Origin: Coniella vitis | Taxonomy: Eukaryota; Ascomycota; Sordariomycetes; Diaporthales; Schizoparmaceae | DNA length: 64,000 nucleotides | Reading direction: 5' to 3' | NCBI GenBank assembly: GCA_011317545.1 | Contig: WUJK01000005.1 | Coordinates: 2,418,001 to 2,482,000, forward strand | Part shown: positions 37,130-48,320 of the stretch, one piece after another | How positions within the stretch are numbered: position 1 is the first letter of the stretch | Layout: the number at the start of each line of letters is the position of its first letter | Notes under the pieces: generated by a model | What the model was told of the DNA's origin: nothing | What the model saw: the letters and a program-made list of their open reading frames with translations, nothing else | The model's database searches: none | Translations under genes and position numbers: made by a program

Positions 37130-38901
37130 ATGGCACACTACAACGCGAACATGGAGGAGAAGTCGTCCTCTTGTCCCCAGACCCCATTCAATGGTATCAC
37201 TGCTGTCTTCAATAAAATCAGTAGCCCCGCGGCCCAAATCGCGACCTGCAAGACTTGCGGAACACCCCGCATTCCCAGCAAGACTAACGGCAAGAAACGA
37301 GCCCTGCCAAGCAGCCCCCTCGAGGAAGAATGGCGCAAGGCCAAGCGCATTCGCTACGGCGTTGACAAGGACTACCCGCTCGAGGTACTCCATGGCGGCT
37401 CGCAGTTCAATACCGAAATTGACCTCAACTATCCTCTTTGGGATGAAGAGCTCTTTTTTGGCGAGTTCAACGAGGGTCCAACTATCTCCATCACCCTGCG
37501 CGGCGAGGAATGGAGAATTCGCCGCCACAATCTCATCATGAACAGCGGCTATGCAGCTGAACGCTTCGAGAAGACAATTTTCCTCGTGAGTACTTTCCTA
37601 TAGTCTTTGCCCTTTTTGACATTCCTTTTTCCTCTCTGTCCCTTGTGTTATCTTGCTTAGTCTAATCACATTCTCTTCATCCTGGTGCTGAGCATTCCTT
37701 TACTGACACGCGGCTCTCTCGTATAGTGGCAGCCCGAGCAGATTGTTCTCGACGACGACGTTGTTGGTATCGATGCCGTCACTCTGGAGTTCATGGCGAT
37801 GTTCCTCAACTCCAAGCGCTGTAAGTGTCCACGCGTCCAGGCTTTTTCGTCCGGCCATCCTAGTAGTACTGACACACACAAATAGACGAAGAGGTTGCGA
37901 ATTTGTTCGACATCTGCATCTCCGAGGTCTACGAATACTACGAGTGGGAGTACCTCCCACCCGTCACCACCGCGCCCAATGTGCTTAGAGACGATCTTCC
38001 CGACTTCTACCACACTGCCTACTTCTTCCAGTGCGACAGCATGGTTGAGGAAGTCCTCAACAAGTTCGCCTTCCGAAACTTCACTACCCTGATGTGTCTA
38101 AAGGGCAGCGGCAGCACCAAGGCTGCCGCCAAAGACAACCACTCAGGCATCGTGCAAATTTGCCAGGCGCTTGACGCTGTCTTCAACCCAGCCACCTGTG
38201 CCTGGCCCATTGACGAAGAAGCAAACGAGGCCGAGGACATGCTCAGCGGCAGCAGCAGCCGCCACATCCCGTACCGCAAGTTCCTCGCCAATTGTAAACA
38301 GACCCTTTCCAATCTGTCGTGGTCCGATGGCCTGACTGTCCGCCCTGGCTACACCCTCCACCCAGCCATGGCACCCCTCCGCGAGACCTACGTGCGCGCC
38401 ATTTACCTGAACCGCTTCGACCTCTTGAACAACCACGTCTTCCTGCGCTACCTTGCCACCCGTCCCCACCTCTCCGCCGACCTGCTCCAATACGTTGCCC
38501 AGCGCGGAGGGCTCGGCGTCGTGTACAAGCGTCCCAACGGCGCCAAGACATTCCACGACGACGCAAGCAGCCCTCCGGAGAGCTCGCTCTTCTTGACAGG
38601 TTCTCTGGCCCTGGTGGATGGGGCGCACGAGTACCGCCGTGTCATTGACTCGACCAAGTTCTATGCCATTCGATTCCAGCTGCTCAACAGCAAAGACTGG
38701 CTGCACATGATTGTGAGGTACGACTTTCTTATGCGTCGTCTTTGGAACGCGATAGCCTCAACCATTGAGACGCAACTTGAAGGTGGCGTCAGCAGTGCCG
38801 GCCTGGATGGTCCAGATGTAGGTCTGGGCTATGTGGATCTGGGCAAGCAGTACGAGACGCTCAAGAAGGAGAGCCAGTCTTCTTCTGTTGCGCCCTTTTG
38901 A
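37130..38901 (+). CDS. BTB/POZ-like domain protein, function unknown
   Basis: Three exons: 37130-37585, 37727-37820 and 37886-38901 (introns 141 and 65 nt, ordinary GTGAGT/GTAAGT donors), giving 521 residues. The start ATG is in CACAATGG context after a pyrimidine-rich leader. An N-terminal CKTCGTPRIPSKTNGKKR stretch contains one CxxC pair and a basic, possibly nuclear signal (KAKRIRYG). Residues ~115-220 (ISITLRGEEWRIRRHNLIMN, AAERFEKTIFLW..., DAVTLEFMAMFLNSKRYEEV, LFDICISEVYEYYEW) have the BTB pattern of a short strand, HxLI helix and paired helices. The long C-terminal half is predicted mainly helical and not recognised. The BTB call is by pattern only. The gene converges on the fusion gene that ends at 39517. 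Confidence 0.6.
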
Positions 38902-39516
38902 AGAGGATACTGGGGCGCTTTCGACTTGCAGTTATGTCTTGGGGAGTGACTGCGCCGTTCATTGATATGGTTGGAGGATTTGTATTTCTGACGGAGACGT
39001 GGTGTTGGAAGAAGTGGATTATTGCGTGCGGGTTGATGGATGCTGGGGTCGTCTTGCCGAAGGATGGCCATGGGGTTTGATGAGTTGTTCAAGACGGCTT
39101 GAAGTGATATTCTTCTGTGCCGCAGGGTATTGACCAGGCACATGGGGACATGAATAGGCATTGCTGGTGGTGTACGACCACATTCGCATAAGTTGCTGTA
39201 TACACAGATAGTTTCCTAGTAATTGAGGAATTCTTTCATATCAACATCGAAGAGGGATAAGCTAGAATCCAAATCTTGTCTACTGGGTTATTGGATCGAG
39301 CCTCACGAAGACCTGCCAGGACACGTGGATCCAGCATTCAGTGATATCAATGGAGAGGCATTAACGCCCTGTCAGTTTCTTTCAAATGCTGCTTACATTT
39401 CCTGAGTTTCTCTGCTCGGATATCATACTGGAGCTCGTCTTTAAATGTTCTAACCAATCGTGGTCATTCCGTCTCTTTGCTTCTTTTGTGTTTTTCTTTC
39501 TTTCCTTTTTCATCTT
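38902..39516. other. Convergent intergenic region
   Basis: This is the shared 3' region of the BTB gene (plus) and the fusion gene (minus). I see nothing else in it. Confidence 0.5.
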
Positions 39517-42500
39517 TTATTCTTTGGAGGGACCATCTTTCCGATCAGCCGACGATAACCCAGGCACTGCCACATCAAGTCTTCCAAAGACCTCCGACAC
39601 ACTCTTTCGCGCCCCAAATCCAAGATAATATCCATCCAGAGCCTGTAGACCGAGGTATCCAAAGACGGTGGGCTTCGAAACTTGCTGTTGTTCCTCTTGT
39701 TGTTGTTGTTGTTGCTTCTCCTGCTGTTGCTGTGTTGTCGGCGGTTGCGCCATCGACATGCCTCGGTCGTTATCCTGCGCCAGTTTGTCCCATGTAACGG
39801 CGATATCGAGCAGGACCGGCCAAAGAGCATAGTCTGCGATACTCAGCTCTGTACCGCCGCCGATGGGCTGGAAGGATGCGTGCTGCAGCGTGATTGGGGA
39901 TGCTTCAACGGCAGACGAAGATGATGACTGCGCATTTGCACCCGTCACTACTGCGACCCATGTGTCGAACTGTGCCAGGACCTCGTCCTTTTGGGCGAAT
40001 CTGGCGAGGGTGCTGTTCAATGTAGTTTTGTTTCTGTTGCTACTGGCATTCTCGGCATCGCCACCTTGTGTCTTTATCTCGGCCAACATCCCTAGAAGCG
40101 ATCTCCACCGCTGCTCGAGGGCTAGAGTGGCTGCGAAGCGGGTATATATATTCGCCACCTCTACGTCCCCGGCACTACGCTTCTTGGGATATTTCGTATC
40201 GAGGTAGAGCAGGATCGCAACATCGCCGACAACAGCTGTGCGGTCCGCGTCGTCAACGACATACTTGACGGGTATAGGGTACAGCATGGGAGCCACAGAC
40301 GCCCCCGACTCGCTTCGCGGACATGTCTCGCGGAGCAGGGCTGGGGATGTGCCGGGCTTGTCGCTGCTGGCCTGCTTTGTGAGACTTTTACCCTTGTGCT
40401 TGTCCTCGTCATTTGTAGTGCTCTTGTTGATATCAATGCCAATGTTGCCTCGTGCGTACTTGACCCCGCACTCGGCGAGCATCAAACCCACGCGCCCGTC
40501 GACAATTGTATCGCCGCAACCAAAGTACCGCGGCGCGGCTTTCATGTGCAATACATCATAGCCGTGGCCATAGGTCGCCTCCCAATCAAAGTCCGGGCTA
40601 TTGTTCTCCTTGCCAAACGCTTTGAGCAGCGAAATTGTCTCGGGAGTTTGACCGTTGATGACCGGGTTGGCTGTTTCGGCTGTCTTGGATGTGGCGCCTT
40701 GGCCCCAGATGAGTATGGGTTTGGTGGATGGCTGCATGAAGGTCGCGATGCAGCGAAACGTGAGGCTGATGCGCATGCCGTTCCACGATAGCTCGGATGG
40801 GGATTTCTCGTGCTGTGGCCGCTTATCAGGACGGATCCCGTGCAGCCATTTCTGATTGGTGGCGAGGCCCATTTTGATGAGGGAGTTGTGTGGCATGGGA
40901 CAGCGGATTGTTTGTCTCTTGGATGGCGTGGTAATGTGTCCTTGCGGGGGAGCGGGTGCTGATGCGGTCGTGGAAGTCTGTTCACGCGCTTCTTCTGCCC
41001 TTTCTTCTTCTGTGATCAAGCCCCGTGGCTCACCATCCAGCTTTTTCTTGTCTCCTCTTTTTTGTCGAAACACCATGGTTCTTTGCGCTCCGAGACTGAC
41101 ATTCGCGATGAATGAGTTCTTCATGATATCAAGTGTCTTGTCGCTGTGCTCGCTAATGTAGTCATTACCATTTCGGTAGCACTGTATCAAGACGTGGTTG
41201 ACTGGGTGGGCGAGTGCTTTGGCAACATGTGTCCTGATCTCTTCCACGGCGGGCGTGAAGGGTGATAACGGTGGCGACTCATCGCTAGGATGCCTGTAGA
41301 CGGGCTCCGCACCATCTGCGTCGACTTGGCCTTGTACGGCGACGAAACGGGGGACCTCCCCGCCTTGATGTATCATCTTCTTAAAATGTACCTCGTGGCA
41401 TAGTCGCTCAAACAGGCCCTCGATCAGGGCTGGCGGAAGGAAGTCTCGAATTAGCATAGTGTCTCTCTCGCAGAGCAGCTCTGACGCATCATTTTTGTCG
41501 CTCTTGGAACCGAGAACAGCGTCAATCTTCGACTTCTCCACGGGCTGAGTACAAGACATGGTACTGGCTAGTAGTGATACAGGTAGAACATTTCCTTGCG
41601 ACCGGTTAGCACGAGCCTGTTCCAGGAGTCTCTTGGGTGTCGGCGCCATCAATGTGGCTTCCGAATAGGGGTTTTCACTGGAATCCGCCAATATAAGACC
41701 ATTGTCCTCGTTCGACTGGTCCGAGGCTTTGTGCGTTTCACAGGTCCCTTGTCCTATTACTTGGGGTGAAGGGCCACATTTTCCGGTTTGGGACGGAGCT
41801 GTTCCATAAGGAGCATCGTGACGACTCTCACGTTCTTTATCTGCTCGCTTTGGAGTGACGGTTTCCTTCTCCTCTTTTGGTCTGCCACTCTCCGAATCAG
41901 TCTCCTTGCCTATCGCCACGGGGTGTACCGTCTGCTGATCCTCGGACTGGGTTTCGTCATTTTTGGGGACCACTGGATCGGACTCGACGGCAGGTGTGTC
42001 ATGGGGACTCTGAGAGACATGGGGAGGCTCTATGGATACGGGGCTTAGCTTCAGCTTGTCTAGAGAGGAAGAGAGATCGTAGGACGAGGAAGAAGTCGAC
42101 GCCGCGCTGAAAGCAGCTCCCTCTTTGTTTGTGTCCTGTTGCGTTTCTTGCTGGTCCTCGTTGCTGCGGGCAGGGTCAGGTAAAGAGGACGTAGTGTGTC
42201 TTGGACGTACGGGCATTGCCTTGCCTCCACCCCCTATCATTGCCGCTGCAATGAGCTCTGGCGGTATCTGAGATGGGCCTGCTGGGCTCTTGCGCTCCTT
42301 GGGACTGGCTGACGAAGAGCTCTTTGGCCTTAGGGTCGGTATGATTTCTCCTGCTGTAGCGTACTCGCAGCCGGTCTGCTCCATCAACTTTCTCATTGTG
42401 TTCATATGCCTTATCTCGCTCCGGTACCCGCAGCAGTCATCGACAATGGTAATGCGGAGACCATGAGAACTTGCGGCAAGCGCGGTTGCGTAGACGCTGA

Positions 42501-43071
42501 CGTTGGACAGGGAACCGCAAATGTAGAGTTCTGTGGCGAATTGCCTTCTCAGCAAGTTGAGGAGCTGGCCCGAGTGGAAAGCCGAATAGTAGCTCTTGGT
42601 CATAGCATAGTCTCTCGGAGCTTTGGCAGCTGCAATGGCAGGAAACAATTCCGAACCCTGAGTGCCCTTACGGACACATTGTGGCTTGTTTTTGCCGGCT
42701 TGCCCCCCTGTGACGCTGAGGAAGGCTTCCGGGTCAGCGTCGAAGCAAGCACTGTGGTCTGGGTCTCTCTGCATGTGCGAAGACGACAAACCGGGTCTTA
42801 TGGGCAGTTGAGGCGTGTCGGAAGCCATAATTTGCTGTGGTCCTGCTGTACGGTTGGTGTCAAACTGACTACGCACCCAGATGACTTCGCCATAGCCTGA
42901 TTTCCGGAATGCCTCGGCCAGACCAGTGACTCTGTCGATCAAACCGTCAGACTGTACAACGGGCAGGGTGCCATCCTTGGCGAGAAAGTCGTTTTGGAAG
43001 TCTAGAGCTACCAGGGCCTTGCGAGTGGGGACGTCAGGAAAGTCCGCAGGATCGATAGGAAGAAGAGACAT
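39517..43071 (-). CDS. Fusion: isochorismatase-like hydrolase + AlkB-like 2OG-Fe(II) dioxygenase + GST-like C-terminus
   Basis: One exon of 1184 codons. Residues ~15-250 are an isochorismatase-like fold: D24 in ALVALDFQNDF and K159 in AMTKSYYSAF are present, but the usual nucleophilic Cys is Ser192 (LSNVSVYATA). Residues ~250-530 are a Ser/Pro/Glu-rich linker. Residues ~535-780 are an AlkB-like dioxygenase with iron ligands H642 and D644 (SEHSDKT) and H744 (WLHGIRP), and the 2-oxoglutarate arginine pair in R767-ISLTF-R773. Residues ~780-880 are an associated conserved segment (DFDWEATYGHGYDVL, YFGCGDTIVDGR). Residues ~930-1175 look like the all-helical GST C-domain (IADYALWPVLLDIAVTWDKL), interrupted by a polyglutamine run (~1114-1130). 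The dioxygenase is probably active on nucleic acid or protein; no substrate can be assigned. Confidence 0.9.
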   Translation of the reverse strand: MSLLPIDPADFPDVPTRKALVALDFQNDFLAKDGTLPVVQSDGLIDRVTGLAEAFRKSGYGEVIWVRSQFDTNRTAGPQQIMASDTPQLPIRPGLSSSHMQRDPDHSACFDADPEAFLSVTGGQAGKNKPQCVRKGTQGSELFPAIAAAKAPRDYAMTKSYYSAFHSGQLLNLLRRQFATELYICGSLSNVSVYATALAASSHGLRITIVDDCCGYRSEIRHMNTMRKLMEQTGCEYATAGEIIPTLRPKSSSSASPKERKSPAGPSQIPPELIAAAMIGGGGKAMPVRPRHTTSSLPDPARSNEDQQETQQDTNKEGAAFSAASTSSSSYDLSSSLDKLKLSPVSIEPPHVSQSPHDTPAVESDPVVPKNDETQSEDQQTVHPVAIGKETDSESGRPKEEKETVTPKRADKERESRHDAPYGTAPSQTGKCGPSPQVIGQGTCETHKASDQSNEDNGLILADSSENPYSEATLMAPTPKRLLEQARANRSQGNVLPVSLLASTMSCTQPVEKSKIDAVLGSKSDKNDASELLCERDTMLIRDFLPPALIEGLFERLCHEVHFKKMIHQGGEVPRFVAVQGQVDADGAEPVYRHPSDESPPLSPFTPAVEEIRTHVAKALAHPVNHVLIQCYRNGNDYISEHSDKTLDIMKNSFIANVSLGAQRTMVFRQKRGDKKKLDGEPRGLITEEERAEEAREQTSTTASAPAPPQGHITTPSKRQTIRCPMPHNSLIKMGLATNQKWLHGIRPDKRPQHEKSPSELSWNGMRISLTFRCIATFMQPSTKPILIWGQGATSKTAETANPVINGQTPETISLLKAFGKENNSPDFDWEATYGHGYDVLHMKAAPRYFGCGDTIVDGRVGLMLAECGVKYARGNIGIDINKSTTNDEDKHKGKSLTKQASSDKPGTSPALLRETCPRSESGASVAPMLYPIPVKYVVDDADRTAVVGDVAILLYLDTKYPKKRSAGDVEVANIYTRFAATLALEQRWRSLLGMLAEIKTQGGDAENASSNRNKTTLNSTLARFAQKDEVLAQFDTWVAVVTGANAQSSSSSAVEASPITLQHASFQPIGGGTELSIADYALWPVLLDIAVTWDKLAQDNDRGMSMAQPPTTQQQQEKQQQQQQEEQQQVSKPTVFGYLGLQALDGYYLGFGARKSVSEVFGRLDVAVPGLSSADRKDGPSKE

Positions 43072-46000
43072 GGCTAATGGCTTGACGCAGATTGCTGAGC
43101 TTCCAGTCTGTGGGGCATTGAATGGAAGGGAGAAAGAGAGGGAGAAAGAGAGAGGGGGAGAGAGAGAGGAATATGAGCCCCGAAAATGACGAAAATAATA
43201 GTAGATAACAGTGGACTGATACTCGAACTACACGTCTCATGTGGTCAGCCTAATGAGTTTCCGAGAATCGTGTCAATCTTGTTTTGGCTTTTCTTTAGCA
43301 ATCATCATGCTCAGTGGTACATACGCGGTATATCTTGAGCTATCCAAGGTGATTATATGTTGACGCTGTTCCCTTTGGCGTTATGTATGACTCTCAAAAC
43401 GGCGAATAAATGCTAACGAGGGGTAATTATGCAGATGAATAGCAACTGCATGTTCCTCTCGCCAGCTGTACTTGTAGGTAGAGTCTGAGCCCAAGCAGCC
43501 AGTTTTTTATGTTGAAGATGGCCGAGATGCGAGTATACGCCACGGAGCAAGCCGGTTGGCATAATCCAAAAGGCAGTTGGTTGGAGCCAGCGCGATGTTG
43601 GGGCATATAAATTCCTCTGTGACAAGGCGGATTCAGTATACATGCACGCTTTACTCGGCCATTGAAGGTGTCGCCGACGACATCAAAGAGCAGACTTGAC
43701 TTGATCCGATTAAGGTGGAGGAGCGCGCAAGCAGCAGGGCACTAGTCGGCCGTTTTCACAGCAAAATCAACGAAGCGAGACCAGCAAATAGCCACTGGAT
43801 GCCTTATCTGGAGGGGAAGCAAGTTGGCAGCGTGAGGGCGCGTGAGCGAGCAAAAAGAGGCGCTGGCCGTTGGGTTTGATCGAATCGGGGTAGAGGTGCT
43901 TTGATATTGGGCATCTCACAGCACAATCCTTGCCCTGGCAAGTACCAGTATTATAGGGTTATGCCCGGGGTCATTTAGTGCTGTGGTCCCGCACGGAAGT
44001 CGCTGGTAAGACGAAGAGCGGCGTGCCGGTAGCCGCTTAGCTACAAGGTACACAGTACATGAACCTAATTCCAAGTACCGATCAGGTAGCGGGCTGTAGG
44101 GCACCGCTAGTGACTGTACACGGCGCTGTACAACATATCTACAACGCAGCCAAGGGCCCCCGGGCCCCGGCCAACCCCTGCTAGGCTCCAATCTTCGCTA
44201 AAGGTTAAGGCTTACCTAGGGAGTGCTTGACAGCACACCTCACCTCGTTTGATCAAACCAACTACCAACACCAACTCTCGACCGCTTCGACCGCTTCTGA
44301 TGCTCGGCTGCAGGCCAGGTGCCGGTTGCTTTGCCATGCCTGGATTTGCACATTCATTCAGCACGAAGGTGGGCTCAACTCAATCTCGGTTTCAACAGCT
44401 CTCCGCCGCCCACCTCTGCCCAACGTTGCTCGGCCGTAGATTGGAACAGCAAGGTGGATGGAGAGAACGGTGTGTCGAGCAAGCGCGATGACCGTTGGAT
44501 TGGCTGCTTGGTGCTCCACGGTGCGGTCAGGCGGTCTAGCAGCCAAGAAATCAGAACCTCCTGCTGTGCGCCAACCGGAGAACAGTGCATACGGTTCGCC
44601 CAAATTCCGTAGCTGGCCCCGCGACCAAGAGCCAATTGCCAGTCTCGCCCTCGTCTCTGGGTGCTACCACACCGCGGTGATCTCAAGAGAGATTATGGCT
44701 CTATCTGTCTGCGAGCCTGTCTGCAGGACCGCTGGTTACAAGAATTTGGAGTTCTTGGCTGACTCCCTCCAAGAGCTAGAAACGTCTTGTACGTCTAACA
44801 TACGTCTTTGTCGTTGTCGCCGAGATTATCACTGCCACCTGAACAACCTGTTCTTTCTGCAGCAAAGCGAAAACGGAAAGCATTCCCCCCGCTTCCAGGC
44901 TCTCGTCTGACGGTCAACTTCAGCTCCGCGGAGCATGTCCCAACTCCCCTAGATGGGTGCTTTGGCATACCATACATACTATCAAGATCCTGGAGCCGAG
45001 CCACGTGCGTCGTCTGCATCATTTGCTATGTATCTCCCCTCTGTCGCTGTGCTCGCCAGCCCTGCACGCATGCACATGGCATTTGTAGCCTGTGGCGCTA
45101 ACAAACGTCCACTGATTCGAACGATTACGCTGTGACGTCGCAACGGCTGCCGTTTGTATCGCCGAATCCAGTAACCAATTTCCTAGTCAAGTCATGTCAT
45201 GGGCTGATTATATGCAGTCCGACAATCCTGAGTGGGGTGCAAAGAATCTGGCCTTGATACCGGCGGCAGTCTTACCTACTATTCGACGTGTGTTTTGATA
45301 TGGCACTTGACGTTCTGAGTCTCAGAATCGGCGGTAGTTTACAATGGCTAGGGTCTTGCCGTTAGAACTCAGCCCAACCTCGGTATTGCACAGGACGGCA
45401 CGGGCCCGGTCCACCCTACTTACGGGAGTTGCAGGATGCAGTCTGATTACTGCTGACCTTGTCCAGTTCAAAATTGAGCGCGGAGTGGTCATAGATTGCA
45501 ACGTCCAAGCCAGCTCCCACGTATCTATATTACATAGTATGTATTGTTGCACAAAAGATGTTACTTGTTGGTTGACTGTAGGTGGCATCATCCCCTTTGT
45601 GTTGATAAGAAGCTGGGGGGCTTCCATCACAATCAGCCCTGAGGCGGCGCTTACATGAACGCTTGGGTTTCAACCCCTCGCAACAGCTGGGTTGGATGCA
45701 AGTGACTGCGAGCTATATAGCCTGCTTGGGGGTCGCGCACAATAACATGTGACTAGGCTTTCGATACAGTGTACACCTGTTCGAGCCTAATCAATCATCC
45801 AAGGGTCTTTTGACTTCAGTGACCGATTCATGAGTTAAGACCATTTGTCGCGAGATTTGGAGCCTCAACTTTATCCGGGTCCCTGTCTAGCGACCGTTAC
45901 TTATGGATGACTAGTCATCCAGGCGATGGGGAGCACCTCATGCAATTTACCTGTACACACATATATATTCGAGTGATGTGCAACAAAGACGCAAATCTAG

Positions 46001-46618
46001 CATAATTTGGGCTGATTTTGCGTGCTTGGCAGCCCGCGTGCGAACAACCTCTCTCATACAAGCTTCTTACATCTAGCGGTGGTGAGTGTTTGCTCCAAGT
46101 ACATAAAAGTAATATAAGGCTTTGCCAAACGAACAAATCTACCAATTTCAAGGTCCTGACAATGAAGTTCACTTGATGATGTCGATGGCGCAGGCGGGGG
46201 AGCTTGCTGCTCCTTTTCGCTGCATCGTTGCGCCTGCTGCTGCTCCCAAGGCCCGGACGATTTGCTCCTGGAAACTCTGTTCCAAAAGACCACTCATTCC
46301 ATTCCAGCGGCTTCTGTGCGATAATGGGGCACGTCGATTCATCAAGAACTGTTTATTTCCCATTTCTAGGCAGATGTGACGAGCACAATGACATCGTTGG
46401 TAGCTCTTCTTCTCATAGCGTTGACGTCACAATGTCGTCCATCACGGGAATCAACAGCTAACTTTTTTTTGATGGAATCATCTCTCAAGCGAAACAGATC
46501 GGGGGCATAAGACACACCAGCGGCAGATAAGTTTACACATGTAGAATATAGGTATATAAATCATGCCGAATACAAGGTCATAATCAAGACTGGGCCAGAA
46601 TCTATCTATCCTGCCTAC
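43072..46618. other. Intergenic region between the fusion gene and the SDR
   Basis: It begins with a GA-rich block (43125-43170) in the fusion-gene leader. Around 44-45 kb are several medium frames on both strands, none recognisable. One complement copy of the dispersed 9-mer is at 45531-45539. Confidence 0.5.
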
Positions 46619-47584
46619 ATGCCATCGCTCCTTCTTCGACACGTCCGAGTCCTGCTGCCAACCGCCACCAAGCCCATCATTCACCCAGCCTTTTACTCCA
46701 CCAACATCCGCAGCGTGAGCAACGCCACCAGCACCATGAAGATAGCCATCACAGGCGCCCGCGGCACCGTCGGGCGGGAAGTCGTCAAACTCTGCGCGCG
46801 GGAGGGCCACGCAACCGTCCAGATCGACCGCACCGACCAAGAATACGACGGCACGCCCAACTCGACCATGCGCACCGCCGACGCCGCCAACGATTATGAT
46901 GCCCTGGTGCGCGCCCTCAAGGACTGCGACGCCCTGATCCACCTGGCCGCCCTGCCGAATCCGCTCGGCACGCCCGACTGGCAAGTCCACCAGAACAATG
47001 TCTGCAGCGCCTTCAACGGGTTCCGCGCCGCGGGCGAGCGCGGGATCCGCAACGTCTGCTACGCGAGCTCCGTCAATGCGATTGGCCTGGCGTATAGCGA
47101 GCAGCCGCTCACGCTACCGTATTTCCCCATCGACGAGGATCACTACCCGTGTAAGCCGAGTGATTCCTACGCGCTCGCGAAACTCGAGGCCGAGACGGCG
47201 GCCAAGGCGTTTCCGCACTGGTTCCCGGGGATGAAGATTGCGTGTTTGCGGATTCACGAGGTCGAGACGCGGGCGAATGTGCTCAAGGAGCATAAAGAGA
47301 ATTGGCAGGATGCGGGCGTCAAGCAGTTGTGGGGGTGGGTGAATCCCGTGGCGACGGCGCGCGCATGTTTGGCTGGGGTGACAAATAGTGATCGGTGGGA
47401 AGGGTGTGAGATTTTTAACATTATTGCGCCGACGACGACGCTAGATGACACGACGAGTGGGGACCTGGCGAAGAAGTATTATCCTGATACGGAGTTGCGC
47501 GGGGATTGGGATAACAATCGGGCATTCTGGTCGACTGAGAAGGCGGAAAAGATCTTGGGATGGACGCATGATGAAAAGGAGTGA
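46619..47584 (+). CDS. Extended short-chain dehydrogenase / NAD-dependent epimerase-like protein
   Basis: Single exon, 321 residues from ATG 46619. The Rossmann NAD(P)-binding motif is TGARGTVGREV (GxxGxxG) just after MKIAITG; LIHLAALP and the catalytic YxxxK (Y-ALAK in DSYALAKLEAE) follow, preceded by the SSVNAIG strand. This is a complete extended SDR. The first 39 residues (MPSLLLRHVRVLLPTATKPI, then HPAFYSTNIRSVSNATST) are basic, hydroxylated and without acids, like a mitochondrial presequence. Initiation at the second ATG (46736, MKIAITG) would give a cytosolic form of 282 residues. The substrate is unknown; sugar or uronate derivatives are common in this class. The coding region is notably GC-rich at third positions compared with its AT-richer flanks. 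Confidence 0.9.
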   Translation: MPSLLLRHVRVLLPTATKPIIHPAFYSTNIRSVSNATSTMKIAITGARGTVGREVVKLCAREGHATVQIDRTDQEYDGTPNSTMRTADAANDYDALVRALKDCDALIHLAALPNPLGTPDWQVHQNNVCSAFNGFRAAGERGIRNVCYASSVNAIGLAYSEQPLTLPYFPIDEDHYPCKPSDSYALAKLEAETAAKAFPHWFPGMKIACLRIHEVETRANVLKEHKENWQDAGVKQLWGWVNPVATARACLAGVTNSDRWEGCEIFNIIAPTTTLDDTTSGDLAKKYYPDTELRGDWDNNRAFWSTEKAEKILGWTHDEKE

Positions 47585-48320
47585 GTGTGTGAAATGAAAA
47601 AGCAAAAGGCGGCTCTTTTGCTTTCGCCCATCAAGTCATAGACGATGACTTGTGGTGCCATTTCAACGATAAATAGATTAAAAACATATTGACAGCACCG
47701 TACTAAGAACGGCAGCTCTAGCTCCCAGCTGACTGGATCAGAAAGTGAGAGAGTCCGACAAAGCCAGGAAGTTCCATGAGGCCGTCCACACTGTCGAATA
47801 GCTGTATGGACTAAAAGACAAGATATACACCCCTAGCAAGAGTCCAATTCCCTTGTAGTAAGTATTGGGCAATCTTGATCAAAGAGAACCTTACACTGCC
47901 CCGTCGAGTACCAAAAGCCCCACAAGTGGCTTGGTAAAAAGGGGCGACTGTAAAGTAATGTTGACTAATGGTATTCACTGGATGTGGTTCTTCTCAGTAT
48001 AACTTTCCTTGTACCATAAGGTTGATTTGTGCGGAGTGTTGGCAATTGATTCATGTGAGGATGGAATGCATAGCCCATATTCGCTCCATGTACAGGCATT
48101 GTTTACGCGATTCGAACGCTGTGTATGTTCTTCTCTACATTCGCATTGCTTATTACGTCCCCAATATAAAAGTCATGTCTAAAACACCGTCATCTATAAC
48201 ATTTATCAAGTCCCAAAGACTCTTGCCCACAAATAAAAATGTCAGTAAAGCATGGACGGTACCCAATAAAACTTTAGCCTAGGCCTTCCAAAATGACGCC
48301 GATGAATTTCGATACCTTGG
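47585..48320. other. Convergent intergenic region SDR-LRR kinase
   Basis: Shared 3' region; AT-richer than the genes on either side. No feature is recognised. Confidence 0.5.
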
